Positions 7,788 through 15,857 are shown, counted from the first letter of the stretch. The stretch: 23,816 nucleotides of DNA from Streptomyces katrae (GCF_000966975.1 NZ_JZWV01000117.1:1-23816); one strand, 5' to 3'. Translations and numbers: made by a program. The notes: generated by a model not told the origin, from the letters alone.

Positions 7788-8155
7788 GCTCCGCCCTCCA
7801 GACGGTCCTTGATGGCCTGCGCCTTGGGGTCGAGCTTGGCGGCGGCGTGCCGCGAGTACAGCCAGGCGATCAGGAACGTCGTCGCGAACTGGGCGAGTCC
7901 GAGCACGAGGGCGACGTTGACGTTGCCGAAGAGCTTGGTCCCCATGAAGTCGCCCGCGTAGTTGGACAGCAGGACGTAGAGCAGGTACCAGGCGATGAAG
8001 GCCACGGTGAGCGGGAAGGCGAAGGAGCGGTGGGAGCGGCGCAGTTCGGCGAACTCGGGGCTCTGCTGGACGCGCGCGAACTCTTCGGCCGGCACCTGGG
8101 CCGGGGCCTGGGCCGGTCCCGCGCCGCCCGGCGGCGGCGCTGCTTGCGTGGTCAC
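7784..8155 (-). CDS. DUF485 domain-containing small membrane protein, symporter partner
   Basis: Protein of 123 residues. Residues 1-30 are a Pro/Ala/Gln-rich cytoplasmic lead. The DUF485 domain follows, with the motif SPEFAELRRSHRSFAFPLT, a first transmembrane helix (AFIAWYLLYVLLSNYAG) and a second (NVALVLGLAQFATTFLIAWLY). These proteins are nearly always encoded just before an ActP-type symporter, as here, and are thought to be accessory subunits; their role is unproven. The GTG at 8155 is chosen because AAGGAG lies 8 nt upstream. A TTG further upstream, preceded by GGAGG (minus strand, around 8200), is a possible alternative start that would add about 15 residues. Confidence 0.88.
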   Translation of the reverse strand: MTTQAAPPPGGAGPAQAPAQVPAEEFARVQQSPEFAELRRSHRSFAFPLTVAFIAWYLLYVLLSNYAGDFMGTKLFGNVNVALVLGLAQFATTFLIAWLYSRHAAAKLDPKAQAIKDRLEGGA

Positions 8156-8266
8156 GGGGGGTTCTCCTTGTGACGCGGGTGCGGTGGGGACGGACAAAAC
8201 AACCTCCGTGTGGGGGGCGGTGGTGCTGAGCCCCCCGGTCAACGGCACGGCCGGCGCGCCGGGGCG

Positions 8267-8308
8267 GTTCAACACCCGCCGGAAATTCGGCGGCTCCGCG
8301 TTTTGAAC
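8267..8308. promoter_or_regulatory. Nested inverted repeats in the divergent symporter/protease control region
   Basis: The outer arms are GTTCAA (8267-8272) and TTGAAC (8303-8308); the inner arms are CCGCCG (8276-8281) and CGGCGG (8288-8293). They sit in the 276-nt gap between the DUF485/symporter operon (minus) and the protease gene (plus), where a shared operator would be expected. The regulator is unknown and no -10/-35 pair is clear. The rest of the gap contains only the two ribosome binding sites and a perfect CCGGCGCGCCGG palindrome at 8251-8262, which may be chance. Confidence 0.4.
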
Positions 8309-8431
8309 GGCTGATTCCTCGAACTGATGGCGTAAAGGGGAACGGTGACGCTAGGTTCACCCTCGCTTGTCATGAACGCGTCCGGCGCGACCGCGTGCGG
8401 ACTGCTCATTCACGGATGATGTGGAGAACCC

Positions 8432-9976
8432 ATGGCTCATCTGGGATCCGGCCGTCGGCGGGCCCTCGCCGTTCCGGTCGGCCTGGCGCTCACGGTCTCA
8501 CTCGCCTTCCTGCCCTCGGTGGCTGCCTCGGCCGCACCGCTGGGCGACACGGCGGGGCCGGCGACGGCCGCGAAGGCCGCCGCCACCGGACCCGCGCTCT
8601 CGTACGTGGCGAACCTGACCGCGTACGGGACGGCCGGGCAGGCCGTGAAGGCCATCGAGCAGGCCGGCGGGACGGTGGTGACGTCCTATGAACAGATCGG
8701 CGTCGTCGTCGCACATTCCCAGAACCCTGACTTCGCCAAGCAGCTGCGGGCCCAGCGGAACCTGTTCGTGTCCGTGGGAGCCACCCGTACGGCCCCCCTC
8801 CAGACGGTGCAGACCACCGAGGAGGGCACCACCCAGCGGCTGAGCGACGCGGACGCGGCCCGCGCGGCGGCGGCGGCCGGACCGGGGCAGGAGCCCCTCG
8901 AAGCCAACCAGTGGGACCTGCGGGCCATCAAGGCCGACCAGGCCCAGAAGGTGAACGCGGGCAGCCGGGACGTCACCGTCGGCGTCATCGACACCGGCGT
9001 GGACGACACCCACCCCGACCTCGCCCCGAACTTCTCCAAGGACCAGTCCGCCAACTGCGTGGGCGGCGTCGCGGACACCACCGACGGGGCCTGGCGCCCG
9101 TACGCGAACGGCAGCGACCACGGCACGCACGTGGCGGGCACCATCGCCGCCGCACGCAACGGGGCCGGCGTCAGCGGGGTCGCGCCGGGCGTCAAGGTCG
9201 CCGCGATCAAGGTGAGCGAGCCCGGGACCAGCCTCTTCTACACCGAGGCGGTCGTCTGCGGCTTCATGTTCGCCGCCGAGAAGGGGATCGAGGTGACCAA
9301 CAACAGCTACTACGTCGACCCCTGGTACTTCAACTGCAAGACGGACGACGACCAGAAGGCGCTGGTGGAGGCCCTCACCCGGGCGAGCAGGTACGCCGAG
9401 CGCAAGGGCGTGCTGAACGTGGCCGCGGCCGGCAACGAGAACTGGGACCTGGCCGCCGACTCCATCACCGACGACACCAGCCCGGACGACGCCACCCCGA
9501 CGCCGCGCACCATCGACCCCAAGGTCTGCCTGGACCTGCCCACGCAGCTGCCGGGCGTGGTCACCGTCAGCGCGACCGGCGACAAGGGCTTCCGCTCGTA
9601 CTACTCCAGCTACGGCCTCGGCGTCATCGACGTGGCCGCCCCCGGCGGCGACAAGTGGCAGATCCCGGCCACCCCCGACGCCAACGGCCGGGTGCTGTCC
9701 ACCCTCCCGGGCGGCGGCTACGGCTACAAGCAGGGCACCTCGATGGCCACCCCGCACGTCGCGGGCGTCGCGGCCCTCCTCAAGAGCGCGCACCCGTGGG
9801 CCACGCCCTCGCAGCTCCAGGCCATGCTCAAGGGCCAGGCGACGAAGACGGCCTGCCCGGACAAGATCTACGACAACACCGGCAGCCTGATCGACGCCAC
9901 CACCTGCCAGGCCAAGTGGGGGCAGACCGGCTTCTACGGCTCGGGCGTGGTCGACGCCCTCAAGGCCGTCGAGTAG
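8432..9976 (+). CDS. Secreted S8 family (subtilisin-like) serine protease
   Basis: Pre-pro-protease of 514 residues. A signal peptide covers residues 1-34/35: RRR at 8-10, a hydrophobic core, then an AxA-type site in VAASAAP. A propeptide follows (about residues 36-160). The catalytic domain has Asp187 (GVIDTGVDDTHPDL), His230 (DHGTHVAGTIA), oxyanion Asn335 (AAAGNEN) and Ser437 (GTSMATPHVAGVAAL), so the triad is complete. Six cysteines in the mature region (ANCVGG, VVCGF, FNCKT, KVCLD, TACPD, TTCQAK) suggest up to three disulfides, consistent with export. No C-terminal P-domain or membrane anchor is seen, so it should be released. The ATG at 8432 follows GTGGAG with good spacing. It probably serves extracellular protein degradation during mycelial growth or differentiation; the substrate is unknown. 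Confidence 0.96.
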   Translation: MAHLGSGRRRALAVPVGLALTVSLAFLPSVAASAAPLGDTAGPATAAKAAATGPALSYVANLTAYGTAGQAVKAIEQAGGTVVTSYEQIGVVVAHSQNPDFAKQLRAQRNLFVSVGATRTAPLQTVQTTEEGTTQRLSDADAARAAAAAGPGQEPLEANQWDLRAIKADQAQKVNAGSRDVTVGVIDTGVDDTHPDLAPNFSKDQSANCVGGVADTTDGAWRPYANGSDHGTHVAGTIAAARNGAGVSGVAPGVKVAAIKVSEPGTSLFYTEAVVCGFMFAAEKGIEVTNNSYYVDPWYFNCKTDDDQKALVEALTRASRYAERKGVLNVAAAGNENWDLAADSITDDTSPDDATPTPRTIDPKVCLDLPTQLPGVVTVSATGDKGFRSYYSSYGLGVIDVAAPGGDKWQIPATPDANGRVLSTLPGGGYGYKQGTSMATPHVAGVAALLKSAHPWATPSQLQAMLKGQATKTACPDKIYDNTGSLIDATTCQAKWGQTGFYGSGVVDALKAVE

Positions 9977-9989
9977 CGGCACGCGCAAG

Positions 9990-10028
9990 GGTGGGGGCCG
10001 GGCGGGGATCACCCGCCCGGCCCCCACC
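9990..10028 (+). terminator. Perfect 17-bp bidirectional terminator after the protease gene
   Basis: GGTGGGGGCCGGGCGGG (9990-10006) pairs without mismatch with its complement at 10012-10028 around the loop GATCA. It begins 13 nt after the protease stop and ends 12 nt before the stop of the convergent alcohol dehydrogenase gene, so it can serve both. Confidence 0.93.
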
Positions 10029-10040
10029 GCACCGGCCGGA

Positions 10041-11084
10041 TCAGGGCTTGATCAGGACCTTCAGGGCGCTGCGGTCGTCCATCGCGCGGTAGCCGTCCGG
10101 GACCTCGTCCAGGGACACGGCCCGGTCGAAGACGGGTGCCGGGTCGATCGCACCGCTCAGCACGTCTTCCAGCAGCTCCGGGATGTACGCGCGGACCGGG
10201 GCCACACCGCCGCGCAGGCTGATGTTCCGGTCGAACATCACGCCGAGGTCGAGGCCGGTACCGCTGCCGTGCGGGACGCCGACGTAGCCGATGGCGCCGC
10301 CGTCGCGGGTGATGTTCACGGCCGTGCGCATGGACTGCTCGGTGCCCACGGCCTCGATGACGGCGTGCGCGCCCTGGCCGCCGGTCAGCTCGCGGACGGC
10401 CGCCTCGGCCGCCTCGCCGCGCTCGGCGACCACGTCGGTGGCCCCGAAGAGCTTGGCGATGTCCGTACGGGCGCTGTGCCGGCCCAGGGCGATGATCCGC
10501 TCGGCTCCGAGGCGCTTGGCCGCGAGGACCCCGCACAGGCCGACCGCCCCGTCACCGACGACGGCGACGGTGGAACCGGCGCGGACGCCCGCGCCCAGGG
10601 CGGCGTGGTGGCCGGTGCCCATGACGTCGGACAGGGCGAGCAGGCCGGTCAGCAGGTGGTCGTCGGAGGCGGCCGCGGCGGGCAGCTTCACCAGGGTGCC
10701 GTCGGCGTGCGGGACCCGCACGGCCTCGCCCTGGCCGCCGTCGAAGCCGACCGAGCCCCAGAAGCCGCCGTGCACGCAGGAGGTGTACAGGCCCTCGGAG
10801 CAGTAGTCGCAGGTGCCGTCGGACCACATGAAGGGGGCCACGACCAGGTCGCCGGCCTTCAGGCCGGAGACCGCGGAGCCGGTCTCCTCGACGACGCCGA
10901 GGAACTCGTGGCCGATGCGCTGGCCGGGCTGGCGCTGGGCCTCGCCGCGGTAGGCCCACAGGTCGCTGCCGCAGATGCAGGCACGCAGGACGCGGACGAC
11001 GGCGTCCTCGGGGCGCTGGATCGCAGCGTCGGGCACCTCCTCCACGCGGATGTCGTGCGGGGCGTGGATGACGGTGGCGCGCAT
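10041..11084 (-). CDS. Zinc-dependent medium-chain alcohol dehydrogenase
   Basis: MDR-family oxidoreductase of 347 residues interconverting an alcohol and its aldehyde or ketone with NAD(P). The N-terminal GroES-like domain has catalytic zinc ligands Cys38 (CICGSD) and His59-Glu60 (GHEFLGVVEE), with a probable third ligand in ALSDVMGTGHHA. The structural zinc lobe reads D89-x2-C92-x2-C95-x7-C103: an Asp stands where the first of four cysteines is expected. The Rossmann motif is VAVVGDGAVGLCGV, with ALGRH after the second strand hinting at NADP. A GGAGGG Shine-Dalgarno (complement of 11095-11100) supports the ATG. It lies 33 nt downstream of the lysoplasmalogenase-like gene with no terminator between, so it may be the third gene of that operon. 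The substrate is unknown; a fatty aldehyde would fit the context. Confidence 0.92.
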   Translation of the reverse strand: MRATVIHAPHDIRVEEVPDAAIQRPEDAVVRVLRACICGSDLWAYRGEAQRQPGQRIGHEFLGVVEETGSAVSGLKAGDLVVAPFMWSDGTCDYCSEGLYTSCVHGGFWGSVGFDGGQGEAVRVPHADGTLVKLPAAAASDDHLLTGLLALSDVMGTGHHAALGAGVRAGSTVAVVGDGAVGLCGVLAAKRLGAERIIALGRHSARTDIAKLFGATDVVAERGEAAEAAVRELTGGQGAHAVIEAVGTEQSMRTAVNITRDGGAIGYVGVPHGSGTGLDLGVMFDRNISLRGGVAPVRAYIPELLEDVLSGAIDPAPVFDRAVSLDEVPDGYRAMDDRSALKVLIKP

Positions 11085-11117
11085 GGTGGTGCAGCCCTCC
11101 GGCTTCTCGGGGATAGT

Positions 11118-11798
11118 TCAGTCTTGTATGACCTCACTACGGTACGCCTGCTCCCGGCGGACCGCTCCCAGGGCCAGCAGGTACTGGGCCGCCAGGTAGG
11201 TCGCCATGATCCAGAAGTCGGGACGCGGAAGCTGCGGCCACTCGGCCACCCCGGTCGCGATGAGGGTGTCGGAGAGCAGGAACAGCGCCCCGCCCGCCCC
11301 GGCGGTCCGGCCGAAGGCGCTGGAGCGGTAGGCCATGGAGGCCAGGAGCAGGCTGTAGCCGGCGACGGGGATCCGCAGCCCGGCCGGGAGGTCCCCCCAC
11401 AGCAGCGCGACGGTCCCGACGAGCGCCACGGCGTACGCGCCCCCGAGCGCGGGGCTGGTCCGCCGCCGCCCGAAGAGGGCGAGGTAGCAGACGTGCCCGG
11501 CGGCGAAGGAGCCCATCCCGATCAGGAAGGCGGGCTCGGCGCCGGAGAGCAGGGCGAGGTCCCCGCCCCAGCCGAAGAGCAGGGCGGCGACCAGCAGCCG
11601 GGGGGCGCCGAGCGTCAGCACGTACCCGGCCAGCAGCGGCATCAGCAGCGGCTTGGCGATCAGGTGCCCCGGGTGCCAGCCGGCGAGCAGCGAGACGAGG
11701 TCGGCGGCCGAGGCCGCGGCGAAGGCGGCGAGCAGCATCCGCCCGGCGGTGCCGGTGCCCTGCGGTACGGGTCGCGTGCGGAGGCGGACGGCATTCAC
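11118..11798 (-). CDS. Lysoplasmalogenase family membrane protein (YhhN/TMEM86)
   Basis: Polytopic membrane protein of 226 residues with about seven or eight hydrophobic helices. Family signatures are AKPLLMPLLAG (residues 48-58), FGWGGDLALL with Asp80, GHVCYLALF (101-109) and LLSDTLIATG with Asp177; the two aspartates belong to the proposed active site. Characterised members (mammalian TMEM86B and bacterial YhhN enzymes) hydrolyse the vinyl-ether bond of lysoplasmalogens, releasing a fatty aldehyde. The GTG at 11798 is chosen because it overlaps the stop of the upstream hydroxylase gene (GTGA, 4 bp), giving translational coupling. Alternative in-frame upstream sequence is the hydroxylase gene in another frame. 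Enzyme identity is good at family level, but activity on true plasmalogens in this organism is inference. Confidence 0.88.
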   Translation of the reverse strand: MNAVRLRTRPVPQGTGTAGRMLLAAFAAASAADLVSLLAGWHPGHLIAKPLLMPLLAGYVLTLGAPRLLVAALLFGWGGDLALLSGAEPAFLIGMGSFAAGHVCYLALFGRRRTSPALGGAYAVALVGTVALLWGDLPAGLRIPVAGYSLLLASMAYRSSAFGRTAGAGGALFLLSDTLIATGVAEWPQLPRPDFWIMATYLAAQYLLALGAVRREQAYRSEVIQD

Positions 11799-12670
11799 GC
11801 GGCGGGCTCCGGCGCCTTCTCGGGCTGCGCGGTCGCGACGGGCGCGGGCTGCCAGCCGGGCCCCCGGAACACCCGCCCGGCGCGCTCGCGCCAGCTGCGG
11901 GCGGCGCGGACGTCGCGGGCGATGGCGGCGTACTCGTGGGTGGCGACGCGCAGGGGGTTGAAGGTGTCGATGTTCTTGGTGAGCCCGTAGACGGGTCGCT
12001 CCGTCTCCCCCACCCAGGACCCGAACATCCGGTCCCAGACGATCAGGATCCCGCCGAAGTTGCGGTCCAGGTAGCCGCCCTGGGAGGCGTGGTGGACGCG
12101 GTGGTGGGAGGGGGTGTTGAAGAGGTACTCGTAGGGGCGCGGCAGCTTCCCGATGCGCTCGGTGTGCACCCAGAACTGGTAGAGCAGGTTGATGCCGTAG
12201 CAGAACGGGACCGCGGCCGGATGCACCCCGAGGGCGACCATCGGCAGGTAGAACCACCAGGTGGTGGCGCTGGTCCAGGGCTGGCGCAAGGCGGTGGTGA
12301 GGTTGAAGTTCCGGCTGCTGTGGTGGACCACGTGGCAGGCCCACAGGATCCGGATGACGTGGTGGAGCCGGTGCTGCCAGTAGTAGAGGAAGTCCTGGAC
12401 GAGCAGCATCAGCAGGGCGGTCCACCACAGGAACGGAACCCGCAGCGGGGTCAGTTCGTACACGGCGGTGAAGACCGCGACGACCGGGAGCTTCCAGAGG
12501 AGGTCGAAGGCGATGCTGCCGATGCCCATGGTGACGCTGGTGGCCGCGTCCTTGGCGTCGTAACCGGCGGCGTCCTCGTCGGGATGGAGCCGGTAACTGA
12601 CCACCTCGATGACGGTGAGCAGCACGAAGGCGGGTATGGACCACAGCACGACATCGGGCAGATTTGGCAT
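11795..12670 (-). CDS. Sterol desaturase/fatty acid hydroxylase superfamily protein, AGMO-like
   Basis: Membrane di-iron oxygenase of 291 residues. Hydrophobic helices lie at about 8-26, 48-72 and 82-97, then the histidine clusters H100-RL-H103-H104, H113-VV-H116-H117, H169 and H189-H-x2-H193-H194. The block HVVHHSSRNFNLTTALRQ closely resembles alkylglycerol monooxygenase (AGMO/TMEM195) rather than a plain sterol C5 desaturase. AGMO hydroxylates the ether-linked carbon of alkylglycerols so that the bond falls apart to a fatty aldehyde. The C-terminal block is GYLDRNFGGILIVWDRMFG. The tail from about 260 is Ala/Pro-rich. It is first in a minus-strand operon with the lysoplasmalogenase and probably the alcohol dehydrogenase. 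The start is the ATG at 12670; a TAAGGT box 6 nt upstream suggests a leaderless mRNA. The substrate is inferred. Confidence 0.9.
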   Translation of the reverse strand: MPNLPDVVLWSIPAFVLLTVIEVVSYRLHPDEDAAGYDAKDAATSVTMGIGSIAFDLLWKLPVVAVFTAVYELTPLRVPFLWWTALLMLLVQDFLYYWQHRLHHVIRILWACHVVHHSSRNFNLTTALRQPWTSATTWWFYLPMVALGVHPAAVPFCYGINLLYQFWVHTERIGKLPRPYEYLFNTPSHHRVHHASQGGYLDRNFGGILIVWDRMFGSWVGETERPVYGLTKNIDTFNPLRVATHEYAAIARDVRAARSWRERAGRVFRGPGWQPAPVATAQPEKAPEPAA

Positions 12671-12676
12671 GGGCGC

Positions 12677-12682
12677 ACCTTA
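12677..12682 (-). promoter_or_regulatory. Candidate -10 box for leaderless expression of the hydroxylase operon
   Basis: On the minus strand this reads TAAGGT (TANNNT), ending 6 nt before the ATG. The AAGG within it could instead serve as a weak Shine-Dalgarno. The remaining 80 nt up to the divergent NACHT gene show no clear promoter for that gene, only two GTTACC copies and its ribosome binding site. Confidence 0.4.
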
Positions 12683-12762
12683 GGGCGGGTTCCGGGGTGC
12701 CGCTAGGGGTTGTTACCGATCAGTATCCGACGGGGTTACCCGGGGTACAAGGGGGAGGGTGC

Positions 12763-15700
12763 ATGGCAGGGGTGGAAACGGCGGTGTTGCGGGCGGCCAG
12801 CACGGCGGCGGGGTGGCTGTGGCGGTCCCGGCTGGGGCAGGTGCCGGGCGCCGGGCTCACGGACCGCCCGGTCCGGCCGGCCGCGCGCTGGCGCCGGCCG
12901 GAGGAGCTCGGCCCGCCGGAGGCGCGGAGGCTGGCCGAGGAACTGGCGGGCCGACTGGCCGGGGCGGCGCCCCGGCTGCCGGAACACGAACGCCTGGCCG
13001 CCCTCGACGCGGTGGCCGACGCCTTCGCGGCGCTGGGCGGGGCCGGCGCCGACGCCCTGTTCGCCACCGACCTGGACCCCGCGCGGCTGGCGGCGCGGCT
13101 GCCGGTGCCGGCGGGGGCGGGGCTGAGCCCGGCGGCAGAGGCCCTGGCCCGGGACCTGATCCGGCTGGCCTGCGCGCACGCGGTGGAGTACCTGACGACG
13201 CTGCCCTCGTTCGGGGCGCGGGCGGAGGTGGAACTCGTCCGGCGCGCGGGGGCGTTACAGCGGTCGGTGGACCGGCTGGCCGAACGGGCCGGCGACGGGG
13301 CGGGGCACGCCTTCGAGGAGCGGTACGCCCGCTGGGTGGCCGAAACCCACGGGCGGCTCCAGCTGTTCGGCCTGACCACCGCCCGGGCCCGGGAGGAGTG
13401 GCCGCTGGACCTGGCGTACATCAGTCTCGGCGTGAGCGGGGAGCAGCCGCTGGTCCTGCCGGGCGAGCCCGGGACGCACCGGACGACGGTCCGGGCGGAG
13501 CAGGCGCTCGGCGTGGCGGAACGGGTGCTGCTGCGGGGCCCGGCGGGCTCGGGCAAGAGCACGCTCCTCCAGTGGCTTGCGCTGAACGCCGCCCGGCAGG
13601 CCGAAGGCCCCTGGGCCCTGTGCGTACCGTTCGTCCTCCGGCTGCGGTCCTTCACGACCTCCGACCACCTGCCCCTGCCGGAGGAGTTCCTCAAGGCGGC
13701 CGGAGTACCGCTCGCCGCCCCGCCGGGCTGGGTGGAGGAGCTGATGCTGAGCGGCCGGGCCCTGGTCCTGGTCGACGGGGTGGACGAGGTCCCGCAGCGG
13801 CTGCGCGGCCGCACGGAGACCTGGCTGCGCTCCCTGATCTCGGCCTTCCCGAAGGCGCGTTACGTGGTGACCACCCGCCCGTCGGCGGTACCGGAGGACT
13901 GGCTCGCGGGCCAGGGCTTCGTCCCGCACGCGCTGCTGCCGATGGAACGGGAGGAGGTGGGCGCCTTCATCGGGCACTGGCACCGGGCCGCCCGGGCGGA
14001 GTGCCCGGGCGAGGACCTCGACGCGTACGAGACCTCCCTGCGGGAGTCGGTGACGGCCCGCCGCGACCTTGGCCGGCTGGCCACCAACCCCCTGATGTGC
14101 GCACTGCTCTGCGCCCTGAACCGGGACCGGCGCATGCAGCTGCCCCGGGCGCGGAAGGAGCTGTACGACGCGGCGCTGGACATGCTGCTGGTCCGGCGGG
14201 ACACGGAGCGGGAGATCGCGGGGGTGGAGGGGGTCTACCTCACCCGTGACGAACAGATCCTGCTGCTCCAGCGGTTCGCGTACTGGCTGATCCGCAACGG
14301 GCAGGTGGAGGCCGGTCGGGACGAAGCGGTCGAGCTGGTCGCGGAGTGGCTGGAGGTCATGCCGCAGGTCCAGGGGGACCCGGAGCAGGTCTTCACCCAC
14401 CTCCTGATCCGCAGCGGGCTGCTGCGCGAGCCGGTGAAGGGCTCGGTGGACTTCGTCCACCGCACCTTCCAGGACTACCTGGGGGCCAAGGCGGCGGTGG
14501 AGTCACGCGACTTCGGGGTCCTCGTACGCAATGCCCAGGACGACACCTGGGACGACGTGGTCCGCATGGCGGTGGGCCACGCCCGCCCGGACGAACGCAC
14601 CCGTATCCTCCGGGGCCTGCTGAAGCGGGCCGACAAGGTCAAGGGGGTCCGGAACAGGCTCGTCCTCCTGGCCGCCGCCTGCCTGGAACACGCCCCGGAA
14701 CTGGACCCGGCCCTGCGGAGCGAGATCCAGTCCCGGACCGCCGAACTGCTGCCGCCCACGCGGTTCTCCCAGGCGGCGGAGCTGGCCAAGGCCGGTGAGC
14801 TGGTCCTGGACCTGCTGCCCGGCCCGGACACCCTGTCGGAGATGGCGGCTGCCACAGTCGTCCGTACAGCGGCCCTCGTGGGGGGACCGCGCGCCCTGGC
14901 CCGCATCGCCCGCTTCAGAACCGACGCGCGCCCCATGGTCAGGGCACAGCTCGCCAACGGCTGGCGCTACTTCGACCGGGCCGCGTACGTGGACGCCGTC
15001 CTGGCCGAGGTCGACCTGTCGCACACCTACCTGGTCTGCGACTCCGCCGAGGCATTGCGCCAGCTGGACCGGCTGCCGCGGGCGAAGTACCTGACGCTGC
15101 GCGGGGGACTCGGCATTCCCGCCGCCGTGACGGCCAGCGGCGACGTGGAGGGCATCACCTTCGAGGAGGACGAAACCCTCACCGATCTGTCCGCGCTGTC
15201 CGCACTCGGCGGCCTCTCCCAGCTGGGCCTCTACGACTGCCCCGGCGTCGAAAGCCTCGGCCCTCTCGCCGGGATGCCCCTGGACTCCCTTTCCCTCGTC
15301 CGAGTGCGCGCTGGTCTGTCCCTCAGCCCCCTCGCGTCCCTGGAGTCCCTGGCTCACCTCTCGCTGGACTACGCGACGGGCCTCACCAGCCTCTCCGGCC
15401 TGCCGGTGCCGTCACTGCGCAACCTGGGGCTGTGGCGAGGGGCGCGCCGCGTGGATCTGCACGGACTGGAGCGATGGCGGGACCTCGACGTACTGACCCT
15501 CTCCGGGGAACGCCAGGTGGCTCAGCTCGCGGCGCAGCAGTCGGTACCGACCCTGCGGATCCTGCAACTGCACGGCATGACCGTCGATCCGTCCCTGCTG
15601 ATCCGGCACGAGCGGCTGGACGAGCTCTTCCTGTACAGGTGCGGCCTCGCCTCGGGGCTGGAGCCGCTGCTCGGCCTGCCGGGTCTGACCAAGCTCACGG

Positions 15701-15834
15701 TGAGCTTCTCCTCCGGGCCCGTCGACCTGTCCCCGCTGGCGGCCAGGCAGGACCTGTCCATCGACGTCTACGGACCCAACACCCTCCTCGGTACCGAGTT
15801 GTTCCCGCCGGACCGGATCATCTACAAGAGCTGA
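12763..15834 (+). CDS. NACHT-domain NTPase with leucine-rich repeats (bacterial NLR-like protein)
   Basis: STAND-class ATPase of 1023 residues. Residues 1 to about 235 are an Ala/Arg-rich helical region without a recognised nuclease, TIR or protease motif, resembling the helical N-terminal domains of bacterial NACHT proteins. The NACHT core begins near 250: Walker A GPAGSGKST with Lys265, Walker B LVLVDGVDEV with Asp338, Asp341 and Glu342, sensor-1-like ARYVVTTRPSA, then NPLMCALLCAL and the winged-helix segment FVHRTFQDYLGAKAAVE. Residues about 540-760 are helical. From about 770 to 1005 there are irregular leucine-rich repeats (LTDLSALSALGGLSQLGLYD, SLSLVRV, LAHLSLDYA, LRNLGLW). Bacterial NACHT proteins are known to include anti-phage defence sensors; the ligand and output here are unknown. 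The ATG at 12763 follows a GGGGGAGGG Shine-Dalgarno and is preferred to upstream in-frame codons. It stands alone, divergent from the lipid operon. Confidence 0.93.
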   Translation: MAGVETAVLRAASTAAGWLWRSRLGQVPGAGLTDRPVRPAARWRRPEELGPPEARRLAEELAGRLAGAAPRLPEHERLAALDAVADAFAALGGAGADALFATDLDPARLAARLPVPAGAGLSPAAEALARDLIRLACAHAVEYLTTLPSFGARAEVELVRRAGALQRSVDRLAERAGDGAGHAFEERYARWVAETHGRLQLFGLTTARAREEWPLDLAYISLGVSGEQPLVLPGEPGTHRTTVRAEQALGVAERVLLRGPAGSGKSTLLQWLALNAARQAEGPWALCVPFVLRLRSFTTSDHLPLPEEFLKAAGVPLAAPPGWVEELMLSGRALVLVDGVDEVPQRLRGRTETWLRSLISAFPKARYVVTTRPSAVPEDWLAGQGFVPHALLPMEREEVGAFIGHWHRAARAECPGEDLDAYETSLRESVTARRDLGRLATNPLMCALLCALNRDRRMQLPRARKELYDAALDMLLVRRDTEREIAGVEGVYLTRDEQILLLQRFAYWLIRNGQVEAGRDEAVELVAEWLEVMPQVQGDPEQVFTHLLIRSGLLREPVKGSVDFVHRTFQDYLGAKAAVESRDFGVLVRNAQDDTWDDVVRMAVGHARPDERTRILRGLLKRADKVKGVRNRLVLLAAACLEHAPELDPALRSEIQSRTAELLPPTRFSQAAELAKAGELVLDLLPGPDTLSEMAAATVVRTAALVGGPRALARIARFRTDARPMVRAQLANGWRYFDRAAYVDAVLAEVDLSHTYLVCDSAEALRQLDRLPRAKYLTLRGGLGIPAAVTASGDVEGITFEEDETLTDLSALSALGGLSQLGLYDCPGVESLGPLAGMPLDSLSLVRVRAGLSLSPLASLESLAHLSLDYATGLTSLSGLPVPSLRNLGLWRGARRVDLHGLERWRDLDVLTLSGERQVAQLAAQQSVPTLRILQLHGMTVDPSLLIRHERLDELFLYRCGLASGLEPLLGLPGLTKLTVSFSSGPVDLSPLAARQDLSIDVYGPNTLLGTELFPPDRIIYKS

Positions 15835-15848
15835 CCCGCCCCGGCGGG
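15835..15848 (+). terminator. Weak hairpin between the NACHT gene and the amidohydrolase operon
   Basis: CCCGC (15835-15839) pairs with GCGGG (15844-15848) around CCCG, directly after the NACHT stop and 9 nt before the stop of the convergent operon. It is short and lacks a U-tract. It is the only candidate terminator in this 23-nt gap. Confidence 0.35.
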
Positions 15849-15857
15849 ACCCGTACC

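Noticed and set aside
12763..15834. The NACHT gene as part of a multi-gene defence island or mobile element.
   Set aside because: Neighbours are metabolic genes. No nuclease, methylase, integrase, transposase, tRNA or direct repeat was found, and base composition looks like the surroundings.
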